From NCBI GenBank assembly GCA_029262795.1, contig JAJCYT010000028.1, positions 62,001-126,000 of the forward strand: a stretch of DNA of 64,000 nt, written 5' to 3'. Below are positions 41,339 through 50,204 of the stretch, in pieces; the first letter of the stretch is position 1, and the number at the start of each line of letters is the position of its first letter. Origin of the DNA: Candidatus Fraserbacteria bacterium (GTDB lineage: Bacteria; Bipolaricaulota; Bipolaricaulia; RBG-16-55-9; JAJCYT01). The notes under the pieces are model-generated. The model did no database searches. It worked only from the letters and a program-made list of their open reading frames with translations, and had not been told where the DNA came from. The position numbers and the translations under genes were made by a program.

Positions 41339-42517
41339 TCAGGGATTGGGGTGTTGAGTTTCATGGTGAAGGTCATAAAATTCTTTGGTCAGCAGTTTTT
41401 CGTCCAACACCATGGTTTTCAGCTTATTTAAAATAATGTTTGATGCATTGCCACAACTGTAAGGGTTACTCATTCCGTTGAGTTGATCGCGAAAAACTGG
41501 TGTCAAACTGGTTTCAATACCTTTTCTAATCTCATCATGATGATGTCCAACGTCAATCACATTTTTGGCTCTAAGGCGACCTTCTTGGCGATTTCCAATG
41601 TTGACCACGGGAAGCTTAAATGAAGGGGCCTCAATAATACCACTGGATGAATTCCCAACCAGAGTCGCCGAAATTTGCATCATACTGAAATAAGCTCGAG
41701 GGCTAAAATTCTCTACCATTTGAGCGTTGGCATGCTCGTTGATAAAAGCCTTCATTTTCTTACGAATGAGTTTTCCTCTGGTGTCCGCATTTGGCATGGT
41801 GAAGACAATGGGGTGTGGTAAATCCGTGAGTGCAGTCAATAATTCATCTGCGTGCCACTCTGTTTGCTCATAAGTTAAGGTGGCTGGATGCAAAGTAACC
41901 AAAATAGGCGGCTGGCTCAAATTAAGATCAAATTCAGTTTCGAGCTCTTGCAATGACATCAATTCAAATTCCAAAAGATTATCTAAACTGAGTGATCCAG
42001 ACACTGTAATGCGCCAAGGGGCTTCGCCAAGTTGAACCACTCGATTGTGATAAGCCTCCGTGGACACAAAATGAATGTGGCTGAGCTTGGTCATGGAGTG
42101 CCTTAAGGCGTCATCAATTGCCCCCACAGTGACCTCGCCGCCATGAATATGAGCGACAGGGATTTTAAAAGGTAAGGCAGCCAAAGCTGCACAATACATT
42201 TCAAATCGATCCCCCAAAACAACCAGGATATCGGGGCGTGTACGAGCAAATGATTGCGACAGTCCTACCATCCCCAATCCCATCGATTTTGCAATAGCCT
42301 CTGGAGTATCTGATGCCAAAAGCATTTCAATGCTTTCGTCAATATCAAACCCATCGGCTTCAATTTGATCCACTGTGTGACCAAACTCATGTGACAGATG
42401 CATGCCGCTGACAATCAGATAGAGTTGAGTTTCTGGATCAGCTTTTAATTTGTTGAGCAAAGGCAAATAGATGCCATAATCTGCACGTGCTGTGGTAACG
42501 ACACCTATGGTTCTCAT
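41339..42517 (-). CDS. neuC: NeuC-type UDP-HexNAc 2-epimerase (hydrolysing), copy 2, canonical
   Basis: A 392-residue enzyme with canonical motifs: TTARADYGIYLPLL (Asp13), LGDRFEMYCAALAA, PVAHIHGGEVTVGAIDDALRH, and NSSSGIIEAPSFKLPVVNIG. It should hydrolyse and 2-epimerise UDP-GlcNAc or UDP-diNAc-bacillosamine, as NeuC and LegG do. Which of the two cannot be told, because no bacillosamine-forming dehydratase, aminotransferase or acetyltransferase is present in the window. It overlaps the NeuB-2 stop by four bases. Confidence 0.92.
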   Translation of the reverse strand: MRTIGVVTTARADYGIYLPLLNKLKADPETQLYLIVSGMHLSHEFGHTVDQIEADGFDIDESIEMLLASDTPEAIAKSMGLGMVGLSQSFARTRPDILVVLGDRFEMYCAALAALPFKIPVAHIHGGEVTVGAIDDALRHSMTKLSHIHFVSTEAYHNRVVQLGEAPWRITVSGSLSLDNLLEFELMSLQELETEFDLNLSQPPILVTLHPATLTYEQTEWHADELLTALTDLPHPIVFTMPNADTRGKLIRKKMKAFINEHANAQMVENFSPRAYFSMMQISATLVGNSSSGIIEAPSFKLPVVNIGNRQEGRLRAKNVIDVGHHHDEIRKGIETSLTPVFRDQLNGMSNPYSCGNASNIILNKLKTMVLDEKLLTKEFYDLHHETQHPNP

Positions 42518-43566
42518 TGCAGCATCTCCAAAGAAAATAATGTGCCTGCCTCAATATCCTGATTGACTTTTTGACCGATTAAAAATGATCGAAGTGTGGG
42601 TGGCAAGCCGGTGCCAGGTCGCTTAATTGCAATTAATTCTTCTGAAAGTTCCATACCAGCCGCAATAGGTTGTGCGGCAACAAGGCTTTTTCGAGCGACT
42701 TTCATGGTGTTGAGTTCACTTGCAGCAGGTTGCTTTCTTGCGCTGCCCAAAGACTTTTCAATGTTTCGAATCCCTTGAACCAACTCAGTAAGTTGATCAG
42801 GTTCACACGATGCCTGGTGGTCTGGTCCGGGCATTGTGCGATCAAGCGTAAAATGCTTTTCAATGACACACGCGCCCAGAGCAACTGCTGCAAATGCAAC
42901 TTCATTGCCTAGGGTATGGTCTGAATACCCAATGGGTAAAGCAAAAGCATGCTTCATAGTTTGCATGGCCCGAAGATGAATATCTTTAGGGTTGGCTGGA
43001 TAATTGCTTACGCAATGCAATAGAGCAATGTTTGTATTGCCTGTTTGTTCGATGATGTTTACTGCTTGTTCCACCTCACCTAGGTTAGCCATTCCAGTGG
43101 AAACAACTATGGGTTTTTGTTTTGAAGCGATATAAGAAAGCAGAGGTGAGTTTGTAAGTTCCCCTGATGGCACTTTAAAAGCGGGGACATTTAAATCATT
43201 GAGCAAATCAACACTTGCTTCATCAAAAGGAGAAGCCATAAATGTGATTTGATGATCACCACAATGTTGAATCAAAATTTTATGATCTTCAAGCGAAAGC
43301 TCTAGTTTTTTTAACATTTCAAATTGCGATTCGGTGTCTGCTGTTGAACGCTGTTGATAATCTGCTTTTGGCGCATCTGGCGTGGCTAGTTTTTCTGCCT
43401 GGAACGTTTGGAATTTGACTGCATTGGCACCACACCTGGCGGCAACCTCGACCAATTTTTTGGCCATTTCTAGATCGCCATTATGATTCACACCTGCTTC
43501 TGCAATGATAAAGCAAGGTGAGTTCAGTCCGATTTTTTGGCCGTCGATTTTGAAGTGTGTCATCAT
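42514..43566 (-). CDS. neuB: NeuB/LegI-type nonulosonic acid synthase, copy 2, canonical
   Basis: A 350-residue PEP-condensing synthase with canonical loops: IIAEAGVNHNGD (Asn27-Gly30), AVKFQTFQAEKLATP, FMASPFDEASVDLL, KVPSGELTNSPLL, STGMANLGEVEQAV, CVSNYPA, YSDHTLGNE and the C-terminal SAF domain RPGTGLPPTLRSFLIGQ. Closest in character to N-acetylneuraminate/legionaminate synthases. Neighbours NeuA-2, an SDR and NeuC-2 complete a self-contained set. Confidence 0.93.
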   Translation of the reverse strand: MMTHFKIDGQKIGLNSPCFIIAEAGVNHNGDLEMAKKLVEVAARCGANAVKFQTFQAEKLATPDAPKADYQQRSTADTESQFEMLKKLELSLEDHKILIQHCGDHQITFMASPFDEASVDLLNDLNVPAFKVPSGELTNSPLLSYIASKQKPIVVSTGMANLGEVEQAVNIIEQTGNTNIALLHCVSNYPANPKDIHLRAMQTMKHAFALPIGYSDHTLGNEVAFAAVALGACVIEKHFTLDRTMPGPDHQASCEPDQLTELVQGIRNIEKSLGSARKQPAASELNTMKVARKSLVAAQPIAAGMELSEELIAIKRPGTGLPPTLRSFLIGQKVNQDIEAGTLFSLEMLQ

Positions 43567-43570
43567 TTGA

Positions 43571-44374
43571 TTACCAACTGGTCCACCCGCCGTCTAAAAG
43601 CAAGTGTTGACCAGTGACATAGGCCGATAAATCACTGGCCAAATAAGCCACAGCGCCTTTGATATCCTCTTCTGTGGTCATTCGTTTCAATGGGGTTTTT
43701 TCAATGTATTTCTGCGTAAAACTGTCTGGTTGATTTCGCCAAACACCGCCAGGCGAAATTGCGTTCACACGAATATCAGGCGCAAGTGAAGTGGCCAACC
43801 ATCGCGTAAATTGTATCAATCCACCTTTGCTGGCAGCATAGGCGGAAGGGTTGCCCATATTGGTGCCTTCATACAAGGCTGGGTCAGGGCCGACCACGCC
43901 ATAGATTGAGCCAATATTAATTACCGAACCATGTTTCGAGGTGCGGAGTGCATCAGCAAATGCCTGAACCAATATGAAAGGTACGGTTAAATTAACCTCC
44001 AATGCCAATCGCCAAGTATCAGCAGACTGTTGATCGAAAGGAACAGCCCAGCCCTTAAGGTCATTTGAACCAACCAATGCTGCGTTGTTTACTAAAATAT
44101 CGAGTTTGCCAAATTGGGAAAGAACCTTTTTGGGCAAATCTAACAACGCTTGCTCATCTGAAAGATCCATAACCAGGGGCAATACGTCAATCTGATACGT
44201 TTCTTTAAGCGCTTGACTCAATTGATTACACGAAGATTCCATTATATCCACAATCACCAAAGAAGCTCCAAGCTCTGCCAAAGATTCGCACATGGCAGCG
44301 CCCAGGTGGCCGGCACCTCCGGTGATCAAAGCAACCCTGCCGTTCAAATCCATCAGTGTTTTTAAGGATTTCAT
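43571..44374 (-). CDS. SDR family oxidoreductase (PtmA-like)
   Basis: A 267-residue classical SDR with NAD(P)-binding ALITGGAGHLGAAMCE near residue 17, NNAALVG near 92, catalytic Ser in NIGSIYGVVGP near 152 and YAASKGG near 178. The C terminus GQHLLLDGGW is standard. Similar SDRs (PtmA) sit in Campylobacter and Legionella legionaminic acid loci between neuA- and neuB-type genes, exactly this position, so a role in preparing or modifying the set 2 sugar is likely. The precise reaction is unknown. Confidence 0.85.
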   Translation of the reverse strand: MKSLKTLMDLNGRVALITGGAGHLGAAMCESLAELGASLVIVDIMESSCNQLSQALKETYQIDVLPLVMDLSDEQALLDLPKKVLSQFGKLDILVNNAALVGSNDLKGWAVPFDQQSADTWRLALEVNLTVPFILVQAFADALRTSKHGSVINIGSIYGVVGPDPALYEGTNMGNPSAYAASKGGLIQFTRWLATSLAPDIRVNAISPGGVWRNQPDSFTQKYIEKTPLKRMTTEEDIKGAVAYLASDLSAYVTGQHLLLDGGWTSW

Positions 44375-44379
44375 AGAAT

Positions 44380-45099
44380 TTATCGTGATCTTGTTTCTGC
44401 TAGATCGTCCTGATGAGTCATCAAAAATTCTGCGAGAATAAAATCAAACTCTGTGTCGATATCTAAAGCGCGTTCTTTTGGAATTACCACTGCTTTAATT
44501 TTGCCATCAAAAACACCTTGGTTATTCAAGATGAAGTCAGGTTGAGCAATGTAAGCAACGGTGGTGATGTCGTAAGTTTTTGGCGCGTTTTGCCGATGGT
44601 GAATGACCTCATGGCCATCCATCACCAATTTAGCATGACCGTCTTCGTCAAGTTTTACCATGTTGAAATAAGGATTTCTCTCTGAAGGGGTAACCGTGAT
44701 CATGATATCTGCACTTCCCTTGAGGAAAGCCTCGATACACATTTTAATGTCTTCCACGTTTCTAAGTGGAGAGGTGCACGGTAAAGAAACGAATACATCC
44801 ATTGGTTGGACAGTTTGTATCTGTTGAATGGCATGCTGCCAAGCCAGCCATTCTGGTGCCTGGTCATCTGCCAATTCAGCAGGTCGGATAAAAGGAACCT
44901 CTGCGCCAGATGCTCTTGCAACTTCAGCAATTTCTTTATCATCTGTTGAAACCACAACCCGATCAATCATATCGCAAGCCAACGCAGTTTCTATGGAATA
45001 AGCGATTAAGGGTTTTCCAGCCAGTGGGCGAATGTTTTTACGTAACACCCCTTTGGAGCCTCCACGGGCAAAAATAAAGGCAACGATATTTGGTTTCAT
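44380..45099 (-). CDS. neuA: Acylneuraminate cytidylyltransferase, copy 2
   Basis: A 239-residue CMP-sugar synthetase with IVAFIFARGGSKGVLRKNI at residues 5-23, VVVSTDDKEIAEVA, SLPCTSPLR and the C-terminal ALDIDTEFDFILAE metal site. The ATG at 45099 overlaps the upstream dehydrogenase stop (ATGA) and replaces a longer 37-codon extension that shadows that gene. It lies directly before the SDR, NeuB-2 and NeuC-2 and is their obvious partner. Confidence 0.9.
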   Translation of the reverse strand: MKPNIVAFIFARGGSKGVLRKNIRPLAGKPLIAYSIETALACDMIDRVVVSTDDKEIAEVARASGAEVPFIRPAELADDQAPEWLAWQHAIQQIQTVQPMDVFVSLPCTSPLRNVEDIKMCIEAFLKGSADIMITVTPSERNPYFNMVKLDEDGHAKLVMDGHEVIHHRQNAPKTYDITTVAYIAQPDFILNNQGVFDGKIKAVVIPKERALDIDTEFDFILAEFLMTHQDDLAETRSR

Positions 45100-46094
45100 A
45101 GTTGGATGACCTGTTGTTGTTCTGAAGATTGTTTTGCTGCCAGTGCCATTTCTAACACGCGGCGACCATCTTCTCCATTGATCAGTGGAGATGCTTGACC
45201 AGCAACACAATTCAGAAAATGTTGTAGCTCTTCAAGATACATTTCATTTCGATCAAGCTCAGTGGCAGGATGGATTTCTGACCAAGACTGGCTTTCGTTA
45301 GAAAACAAACACACACGATGATCAAGGCCATTCCAGGTAAGGGTGCCTTTGGTACCCACAATGCGACATTGGCGGCGTGGTGGCTGCTGAATCATATCAA
45401 GATGGATGTTTCCCACAGCGCCATTTTCAAAATTTAGAATAATTTCTGCGCTGTCTTCAACATCTATATCTAAATCGCTCAAGTGAGACACTTGGGCGTT
45501 CACTGTTCGAAGCTCGCCCATAAACCAGCGAACATAATCCAGTTCATGGCTTAACTCTAAAACTGCCCCACCGCCTAAACAGCTTTGGGCACTGACGCTT
45601 TTTTGATAATCTTTTCCTGGGCGCCAGTCGGGTAAATATTGACCCACTTCTGCACGCAAAAATATGGGACGGCCAATATCACCGTCAGTCAGCACCTGAT
45701 GGAGTTTTTGAAATGGTTTGTAGAAACGGAAGTTGTAGCCCACTAACAACACTAACCCCTGTTTATTACATGTCTCCAAAAGCATGTCTATGCCCTCTAA
45801 GCTATGTGAGATTGGCTTTTCAATGAATAAATGAATGTCATGCTCTGCCAAGATATTTGCAACTTCAATGTGTTTCGATGCTGGTGAGGCAATGAGTGCA
45901 ATTTCTGGCTTGCTTTCCAATGCTTCTTCAAGTGTGTAAACCACTTGATCAATGAAGCCTGCTGATTCATCAGGCGATTGGGGCAATGCAGGCTGATGGC
46001 GCCAAACAGTCACATGAGATTCTGGAACCAGTTTTTTAACATTGGCCAAATGACGTTTTCCAATACTGCCCAAACCGATTAAAAGAATATTCAT
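45096..46094 (-). CDS. Gfo/Idh/MocA family oxidoreductase
   Basis: A 332-residue NAD(P)-dependent sugar oxidoreductase. The Rossmann start ILLIGLGSIGKRHL is followed by the family EKP motif (LFIEKPISHSLEGI near residue 94) and a C-terminal beta-sheet domain with GGGAVLELSHELDYVRWFMG, containing the conserved His near 180. It would oxidise or reduce a ring carbon of a nucleotide sugar or free sugar acid. Its place directly upstream of NeuA-2 suggests it alters the set 2 sugar or its precursor. Confidence 0.85.
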   Translation of the reverse strand: MNILLIGLGSIGKRHLANVKKLVPESHVTVWRHQPALPQSPDESAGFIDQVVYTLEEALESKPEIALIASPASKHIEVANILAEHDIHLFIEKPISHSLEGIDMLLETCNKQGLVLLVGYNFRFYKPFQKLHQVLTDGDIGRPIFLRAEVGQYLPDWRPGKDYQKSVSAQSCLGGGAVLELSHELDYVRWFMGELRTVNAQVSHLSDLDIDVEDSAEIILNFENGAVGNIHLDMIQQPPRRQCRIVGTKGTLTWNGLDHRVCLFSNESQSWSEIHPATELDRNEMYLEELQHFLNCVAGQASPLINGEDGRRVLEMALAAKQSSEQQQVIQL

Positions 46095-46095
46095 A

Positions 46096-47670
46096 TCAAA
46101 TTGAAGAAGTTTTTATAAAACATCGAATGGCTTTTGCAATTGCAATTGCGTTTTCCGAATCAGACACCCCTGCATGGGAAGCCAAACGTGGATCAACAAA
46201 TCCTTTAAAACACACTTTCTCGAGAACTTTTACAAACAGTCTGATTTTACGTTGATCGATGGCTCGCCCAGACTCGATCTCTCCAAAGGCTTCCTTACAA
46301 CATGCTTCAGTAGGGGTGTAATAAACACCTTCACAAGGCTTGTACCAAGGGTGTCCAAAAACGAGGGCAGGTTTTCCTCTTAAAACAGCTTCCCACCCAA
46401 CGGTGCCAGTAACTGTAGCAACAGCCTTGCAACGATCAATTAATTCAAAGGGTGAATAGGAAAGAGGCACCAGACGTACATTTTCAAGTTTGCTTAAATC
46501 TTTGTAAAAAATTTTACTCCTTGACCTTTCTCCGTGTTTGTAGTGTTGAAACTGGGAAATATGGTCTTTGACATATAAATACCAGTCTTGTGGAATGGTT
46601 TTGGAAAGCAGGTCAATCATTAGGTTAAGATGCGCAAAACTTTCTCCACAAGGAGAGGTGGTTCTTTCTGGTTGATAACTTAACGAGACATAAATATAAG
46701 GCTGGTTCATGTCAATGCCGGTTGCCAAACGTTCGTAAAGTTGGCGTAGTTTCTTCTTTTTCATGTTTCCAACAAGCTTGTTCTTTAGCCATTGCCTTCC
46801 AGTCATGGAGGAATTTTCAATGGCTTTGTCAGGTTGTTTGAGGTAGTTTTTTGGGGCTGTGCCAAACATCAATTTCACGTAACGCTTAAAGGCTGTTAAT
46901 CGGCTGCGAAAGGCCTTTTTGGATGATGAATTTTTAAACGAAATGTTGGCGAAATTTTCATTCTTGTTCGATTTTGTCAAACTGTTTTTTAAATAAAATG
47001 GAATGGCTTCTGAGTAATTGCCAGTCATTTTTTTGAGATGATTTTCAGCCACCTCAGATAAGTTGATGGGGGTTGCGTCGTCATTTTTTATGTCGCTTTG
47101 ATAAACTTTCTGAATTTGTTCAGAGCCTTTTTCAAAACTATTGATCGGGAAAATTAATCCTGGTAAAGAGGTACGTTCAAAAGTCATTGTTTTGATTTGG
47201 TGCTTTTTGCAGAGTGAATACAAAATGTAATCATAAACAACGTGCGGAGACGTTGGAAAAACCACAACATCCGGCGATAATTCTTTAATAATGCCGGACC
47301 AGTACATCAAATGTGAGTGATAAAGTCGGATTCGATCTTGATAACCAAAAGAAAAGTTGGGGTCCATTCGGTCCATCATTTTAAGGGCAATCGATTCATG
47401 AAACGCCATTGATGCCAAGACTTCTTGGTCTATAGGTGAAGATTGCAGGTCGGCACACTGAGGGCTAGGGATGCCTTTGATCGCATCTAATGTTGCGTGA
47501 AAAATGATATTTGGGAATTGATCTTGAATAGCTTTTTGATGTGCGCTGGACGCAATCCAATAGATGGGTTCCCACTGATATTGCTCAGCCAAATAAGCTG
47601 CCACTTGAACCCAAAACGAATGAGAACATTCTGCAAAAATAACTCGCATGGGTTTGGTCAACTCACTCAA
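46096..47670 (-). CDS. Capsule polysaccharide synthesis/export-like protein (KpsC/KpsS type)
   Basis: A 524-residue protein. The C-terminal part (residues 330-510) matches the capsule_synth/KpsC-KpsS pattern: YVSLSYQPERTTSPCGESF, WYLYVKDHISQ, VRLVPLSYSPFELIDRCKAVATV and TGTVGWEAVLRGKPALVFG. Known KpsC/KpsS proteins add the Kdo linker to the lipid anchor of capsule. Here it may build a linker or transfer a nonulosonic acid, which is chemically similar to Kdo. A basic central stretch (residues 240-310) is unusual. Overlaps the next gene by eight bases. Confidence 0.7.
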   Translation of the reverse strand: MSELTKPMRVIFAECSHSFWVQVAAYLAEQYQWEPIYWIASSAHQKAIQDQFPNIIFHATLDAIKGIPSPQCADLQSSPIDQEVLASMAFHESIALKMMDRMDPNFSFGYQDRIRLYHSHLMYWSGIIKELSPDVVVFPTSPHVVYDYILYSLCKKHQIKTMTFERTSLPGLIFPINSFEKGSEQIQKVYQSDIKNDDATPINLSEVAENHLKKMTGNYSEAIPFYLKNSLTKSNKNENFANISFKNSSSKKAFRSRLTAFKRYVKLMFGTAPKNYLKQPDKAIENSSMTGRQWLKNKLVGNMKKKKLRQLYERLATGIDMNQPYIYVSLSYQPERTTSPCGESFAHLNLMIDLLSKTIPQDWYLYVKDHISQFQHYKHGERSRSKIFYKDLSKLENVRLVPLSYSPFELIDRCKAVATVTGTVGWEAVLRGKPALVFGHPWYKPCEGVYYTPTEACCKEAFGEIESGRAIDQRKIRLFVKVLEKVCFKGFVDPRLASHAGVSDSENAIAIAKAIRCFIKTSSI

Positions 47671-48616
47671 AAAAATTCCTCAGCTTTTGAGCCATAAAGA
47701 CTTCTGTTTTTGTCATGCTTTCGTAAGTTGCTCCACCAACATGCGGTGTAATTAACAAGTTCTGATTTTGTTTGCTGTATTCAACCAAAGGATGAGATTC
47801 ATTTTGCTCAAACTTGAATTCATTTTGAAGGACATCCAGTGCTGCCCCTGAAAGCTTTTTGGACTTCAATGCCTGTAGCAACGCAACTTCATCAACAATT
47901 GCACCACGTGATGTATTAATGAAAAGAGCATTGGATTTCATAGAGCCAAAATTTTCCTGGTTCATAAGGTTTTCTGTTTGCTGATTCAAGGGTACATGTA
48001 AGGAAACCACATCAGATTTTCTTAATAAATCTTTAAGTTGATTGCACGGCGTTATCCAGCTGGGAAACAAATCTTTGTAAGGATCATAAGCCAAAATCTT
48101 CATTCCAAAGGCATGCCCAAATTCACTCACACGCTCACCTAGGCGGCCATATCCAATGATGCCTAATGTTTTTTCATAAAGTTCGTTTCCACGAAAATAA
48201 TCTCGTTGCCATTGGCCTTGCTGGACGGATTGAAATGCAAAAGGAAGCTTTCTGATAAGAGACAACAACAAGCCCCATGTATGTTCGGCGGTGGCTCGAA
48301 TTTCTCTTAGAAATTCAGTTTCGCCGCGCAAAGATAAAACAGCAATACCGTTTTTTTGAGCTGCGTCCATATCAATATGATCGACACCAGTTGTGGCAGT
48401 TACTATGGCTTTAAGTCGATCTTGCCCTTGAGTCATCACGTCTTGATCTATTTTTTGCTTTAAGCGAATAATGAGTGCATCGTAATGAGAAATTTTTTCT
48501 AATAATCCATGTCGTTCTAATGGGATTTCATCCACTGTTGCGATTTCTTCAAGAATCTTTCGAGCCTCGACACTGTAGCCTTCTGGCTCGATATTGAGAA
48601 ACCTTAGCGACGTCAT
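47663..48616 (-). CDS. D-isomer-specific 2-hydroxyacid dehydrogenase
   Basis: A 317-residue NAD-dependent enzyme with the Rossmann GIIGYGRLGERV near residue 150, catalytic Arg in NTSRGAIVD near 225 and His in TPHVGGATYES near 290; the acidic catalytic residue lies between. Reversibly reduces a 2-keto acid to a D-2-hydroxy acid. In a locus that makes 2-keto nine-carbon acids, it might reduce a keto acid side product or the aldolase partner. Its target is unknown and it is not the serA paralogue of this genome, which lies at 1929. Confidence 0.85.
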   Translation of the reverse strand: MTSLRFLNIEPEGYSVEARKILEEIATVDEIPLERHGLLEKISHYDALIIRLKQKIDQDVMTQGQDRLKAIVTATTGVDHIDMDAAQKNGIAVLSLRGETEFLREIRATAEHTWGLLLSLIRKLPFAFQSVQQGQWQRDYFRGNELYEKTLGIIGYGRLGERVSEFGHAFGMKILAYDPYKDLFPSWITPCNQLKDLLRKSDVVSLHVPLNQQTENLMNQENFGSMKSNALFINTSRGAIVDEVALLQALKSKKLSGAALDVLQNEFKFEQNESHPLVEYSKQNQNLLITPHVGGATYESMTKTEVFMAQKLRNFFE

Positions 48617-48618
48617 TG

Positions 48619-49488
48619 CTAATCTCGTTTTCCCCAGACCAAAAATGCTTGGCCATCCGCTTCATCGCAGAACCATCCTAAGCGACCCATTTCAGCCTCG
48701 CGCTGCTTAAGTAAATGTTTAAAATGATCCACCAAAATCTTTTCCCCTTCTGGAACATTGAGTGTGAATGGGAAATCAACGGAAGGTGAAATCATGGGGA
48801 TGGGATACAAACCACTGACCTGAACATCACTTAAGCCAATTTCTCGAAGTGTTTTGACATAAAGAGGTGATTCATAATCTGAACGATAAACAGGCTCTTT
48901 ATTCAAATCAGGAGGAGCAGGATCGAGCTGAGCATACACTTTGAGCAGATCATTGAGCCAGCGATAGTTTTTTTGGATGTTGTCTAAATTCTCTGGAACC
49001 ACATAGACCAGCAATACGCCGTTTTGTTTCAACATGCGGACTTGTTCCGCCAGGATAGGTCGAATGTCTTCAAAGTGTTCTAGCAGTCCGATTGAAAAAA
49101 CCACATCAAAAGATTGATCTGGGAACGGCAAATCCAAGCCATTGCCCACGATAAAATCAGCTTGCATGTTGTAATCTCCAAAAAGTGATTCGGCTGTTTG
49201 AATCACTTTCTCGGAACTGTCCAACAAAGTGCAGTCAAAGCCAGAATCACAAAAAAACATACTCATGGTGCCTCGACCACATCCCACCTCTAAAGCTTTT
49301 TTATGTTCAAATGAAGTGGTCGACCAGTATTCAGACAACAATTTGGAAAATACTTTCCAGTGTTGCTGAAAGGCAAGCTGAATTTGGTTTTCAGGCTCCC
49401 CCCGTGTCCAGTGGACATAAGAACGCTCTTTTCGAGTTTCCCAATTCTTATCAAAAGCTTCAACAGAGCCTTTTAATTTATCATTCAT
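48619..49488 (-). CDS. Class I SAM-dependent methyltransferase
   Basis: A 289-residue methyltransferase with the SAM-binding motif KALEVGCGRGTMSMFF near residue 70, motif II-like DFIVGNGLDLPFPDQSFDVVFSIGLLEHF, and post-motif ILAEQVRMLKQNGVLLVYVV. ATG 49488 follows GAGGAGA and overlaps the NeuA-3 stop (ATGA); an extra 23 upstream codons were rejected. It probably O- or N-methylates a sugar of the glycan. Confidence 0.88.
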   Translation of the reverse strand: MNDKLKGSVEAFDKNWETRKERSYVHWTRGEPENQIQLAFQQHWKVFSKLLSEYWSTTSFEHKKALEVGCGRGTMSMFFCDSGFDCTLLDSSEKVIQTAESLFGDYNMQADFIVGNGLDLPFPDQSFDVVFSIGLLEHFEDIRPILAEQVRMLKQNGVLLVYVVPENLDNIQKNYRWLNDLLKVYAQLDPAPPDLNKEPVYRSDYESPLYVKTLREIGLSDVQVSGLYPIPMISPSVDFPFTLNVPEGEKILVDHFKHLLKQREAEMGRLGWFCDEADGQAFLVWGKRD

Positions 49489-50204
49489 GAATCTCCTCGA
49501 TATTGTGACATGTCGGGGTGATGTTCTAACATCAAGCGCGCCAGCTCCAAGTCCCAAGGAAGGTCAATATTTACATCCAGATCTGGGCGTTCAACTGCAT
49601 AAGTCAGAATGCGGTCTCCAAAATAAATTTCTTTTTCGATGGTTGTTGCACATCGGAAAATGTAAAAACTACCAATGTTTACAAAATAAGTGAGATGGTC
49701 TTTTCTCGCTGCATTCAAGTTGGTTGAGGCCTCCCACCAGCCTTGAGGTGATACCGTGCTAATTGCGCGAGGAAGTTGTGCAACCGAGATTAAACAAGTT
49801 GCGTCTGCATTCTGCTGCATCAATTTGATGGCGCAGTCGATTTCTTCAGGATTTCGAAACGGATGGGTCGGTTGTAATAAGACCAGAAAGTCGGGCGATT
49901 TCTTTTGCTGGGCTGTGATTTGTTTCAATGCGTGTTGAATTACATGAAAGTTGGTCACGTGTGGTTCGGACAATGATTCATCACGAACAATCACTTCACA
50001 GTTTTCACCTTTCATTGCTTTGTTGACTTCATTGGATTCTGTGGAGATAAAAACCTGATCAATGTGGTGGCATTCGTTTGCTGTTTGAATGGAATGCTTA
50101 CAAAGAGGAATGCCTCCCAGATCCGCCAGGTTTTTTCGTGCTAGCCGTGTTGAGCTCAGCTTTGCTGGCACAAGCGCCACCACATTATGCCCAGTCAAAC
50201 CCAT
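49485..50204 (-). CDS. neuA: Acylneuraminate cytidylyltransferase family, copy 3, divergent
   Basis: A 239-residue member of the NeuA/KdsB cytidylyltransferase superfamily. The CTP loop reads VPAKLSSTRLARKNL, combining the STRL of KdsB with the KN of NeuA, instead of the ARGGSK of copies 1 and 2. FISTESNEV, LLQPTHPFRNPEE and the C-terminal VNIDLPWDLELAR metal site are retained. Together with the non-canonical NeuB-3/NeuC-3 next to it this suggests a different nonulosonic or octulosonic acid substrate. Overlaps the aldolase gene by 20 bases. Confidence 0.8.
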   Translation of the reverse strand: MGLTGHNVVALVPAKLSSTRLARKNLADLGGIPLCKHSIQTANECHHIDQVFISTESNEVNKAMKGENCEVIVRDESLSEPHVTNFHVIQHALKQITAQQKKSPDFLVLLQPTHPFRNPEEIDCAIKLMQQNADATCLISVAQLPRAISTVSPQGWWEASTNLNAARKDHLTYFVNIGSFYIFRCATTIEKEIYFGDRILTYAVERPDLDVNIDLPWDLELARLMLEHHPDMSQYRGDS

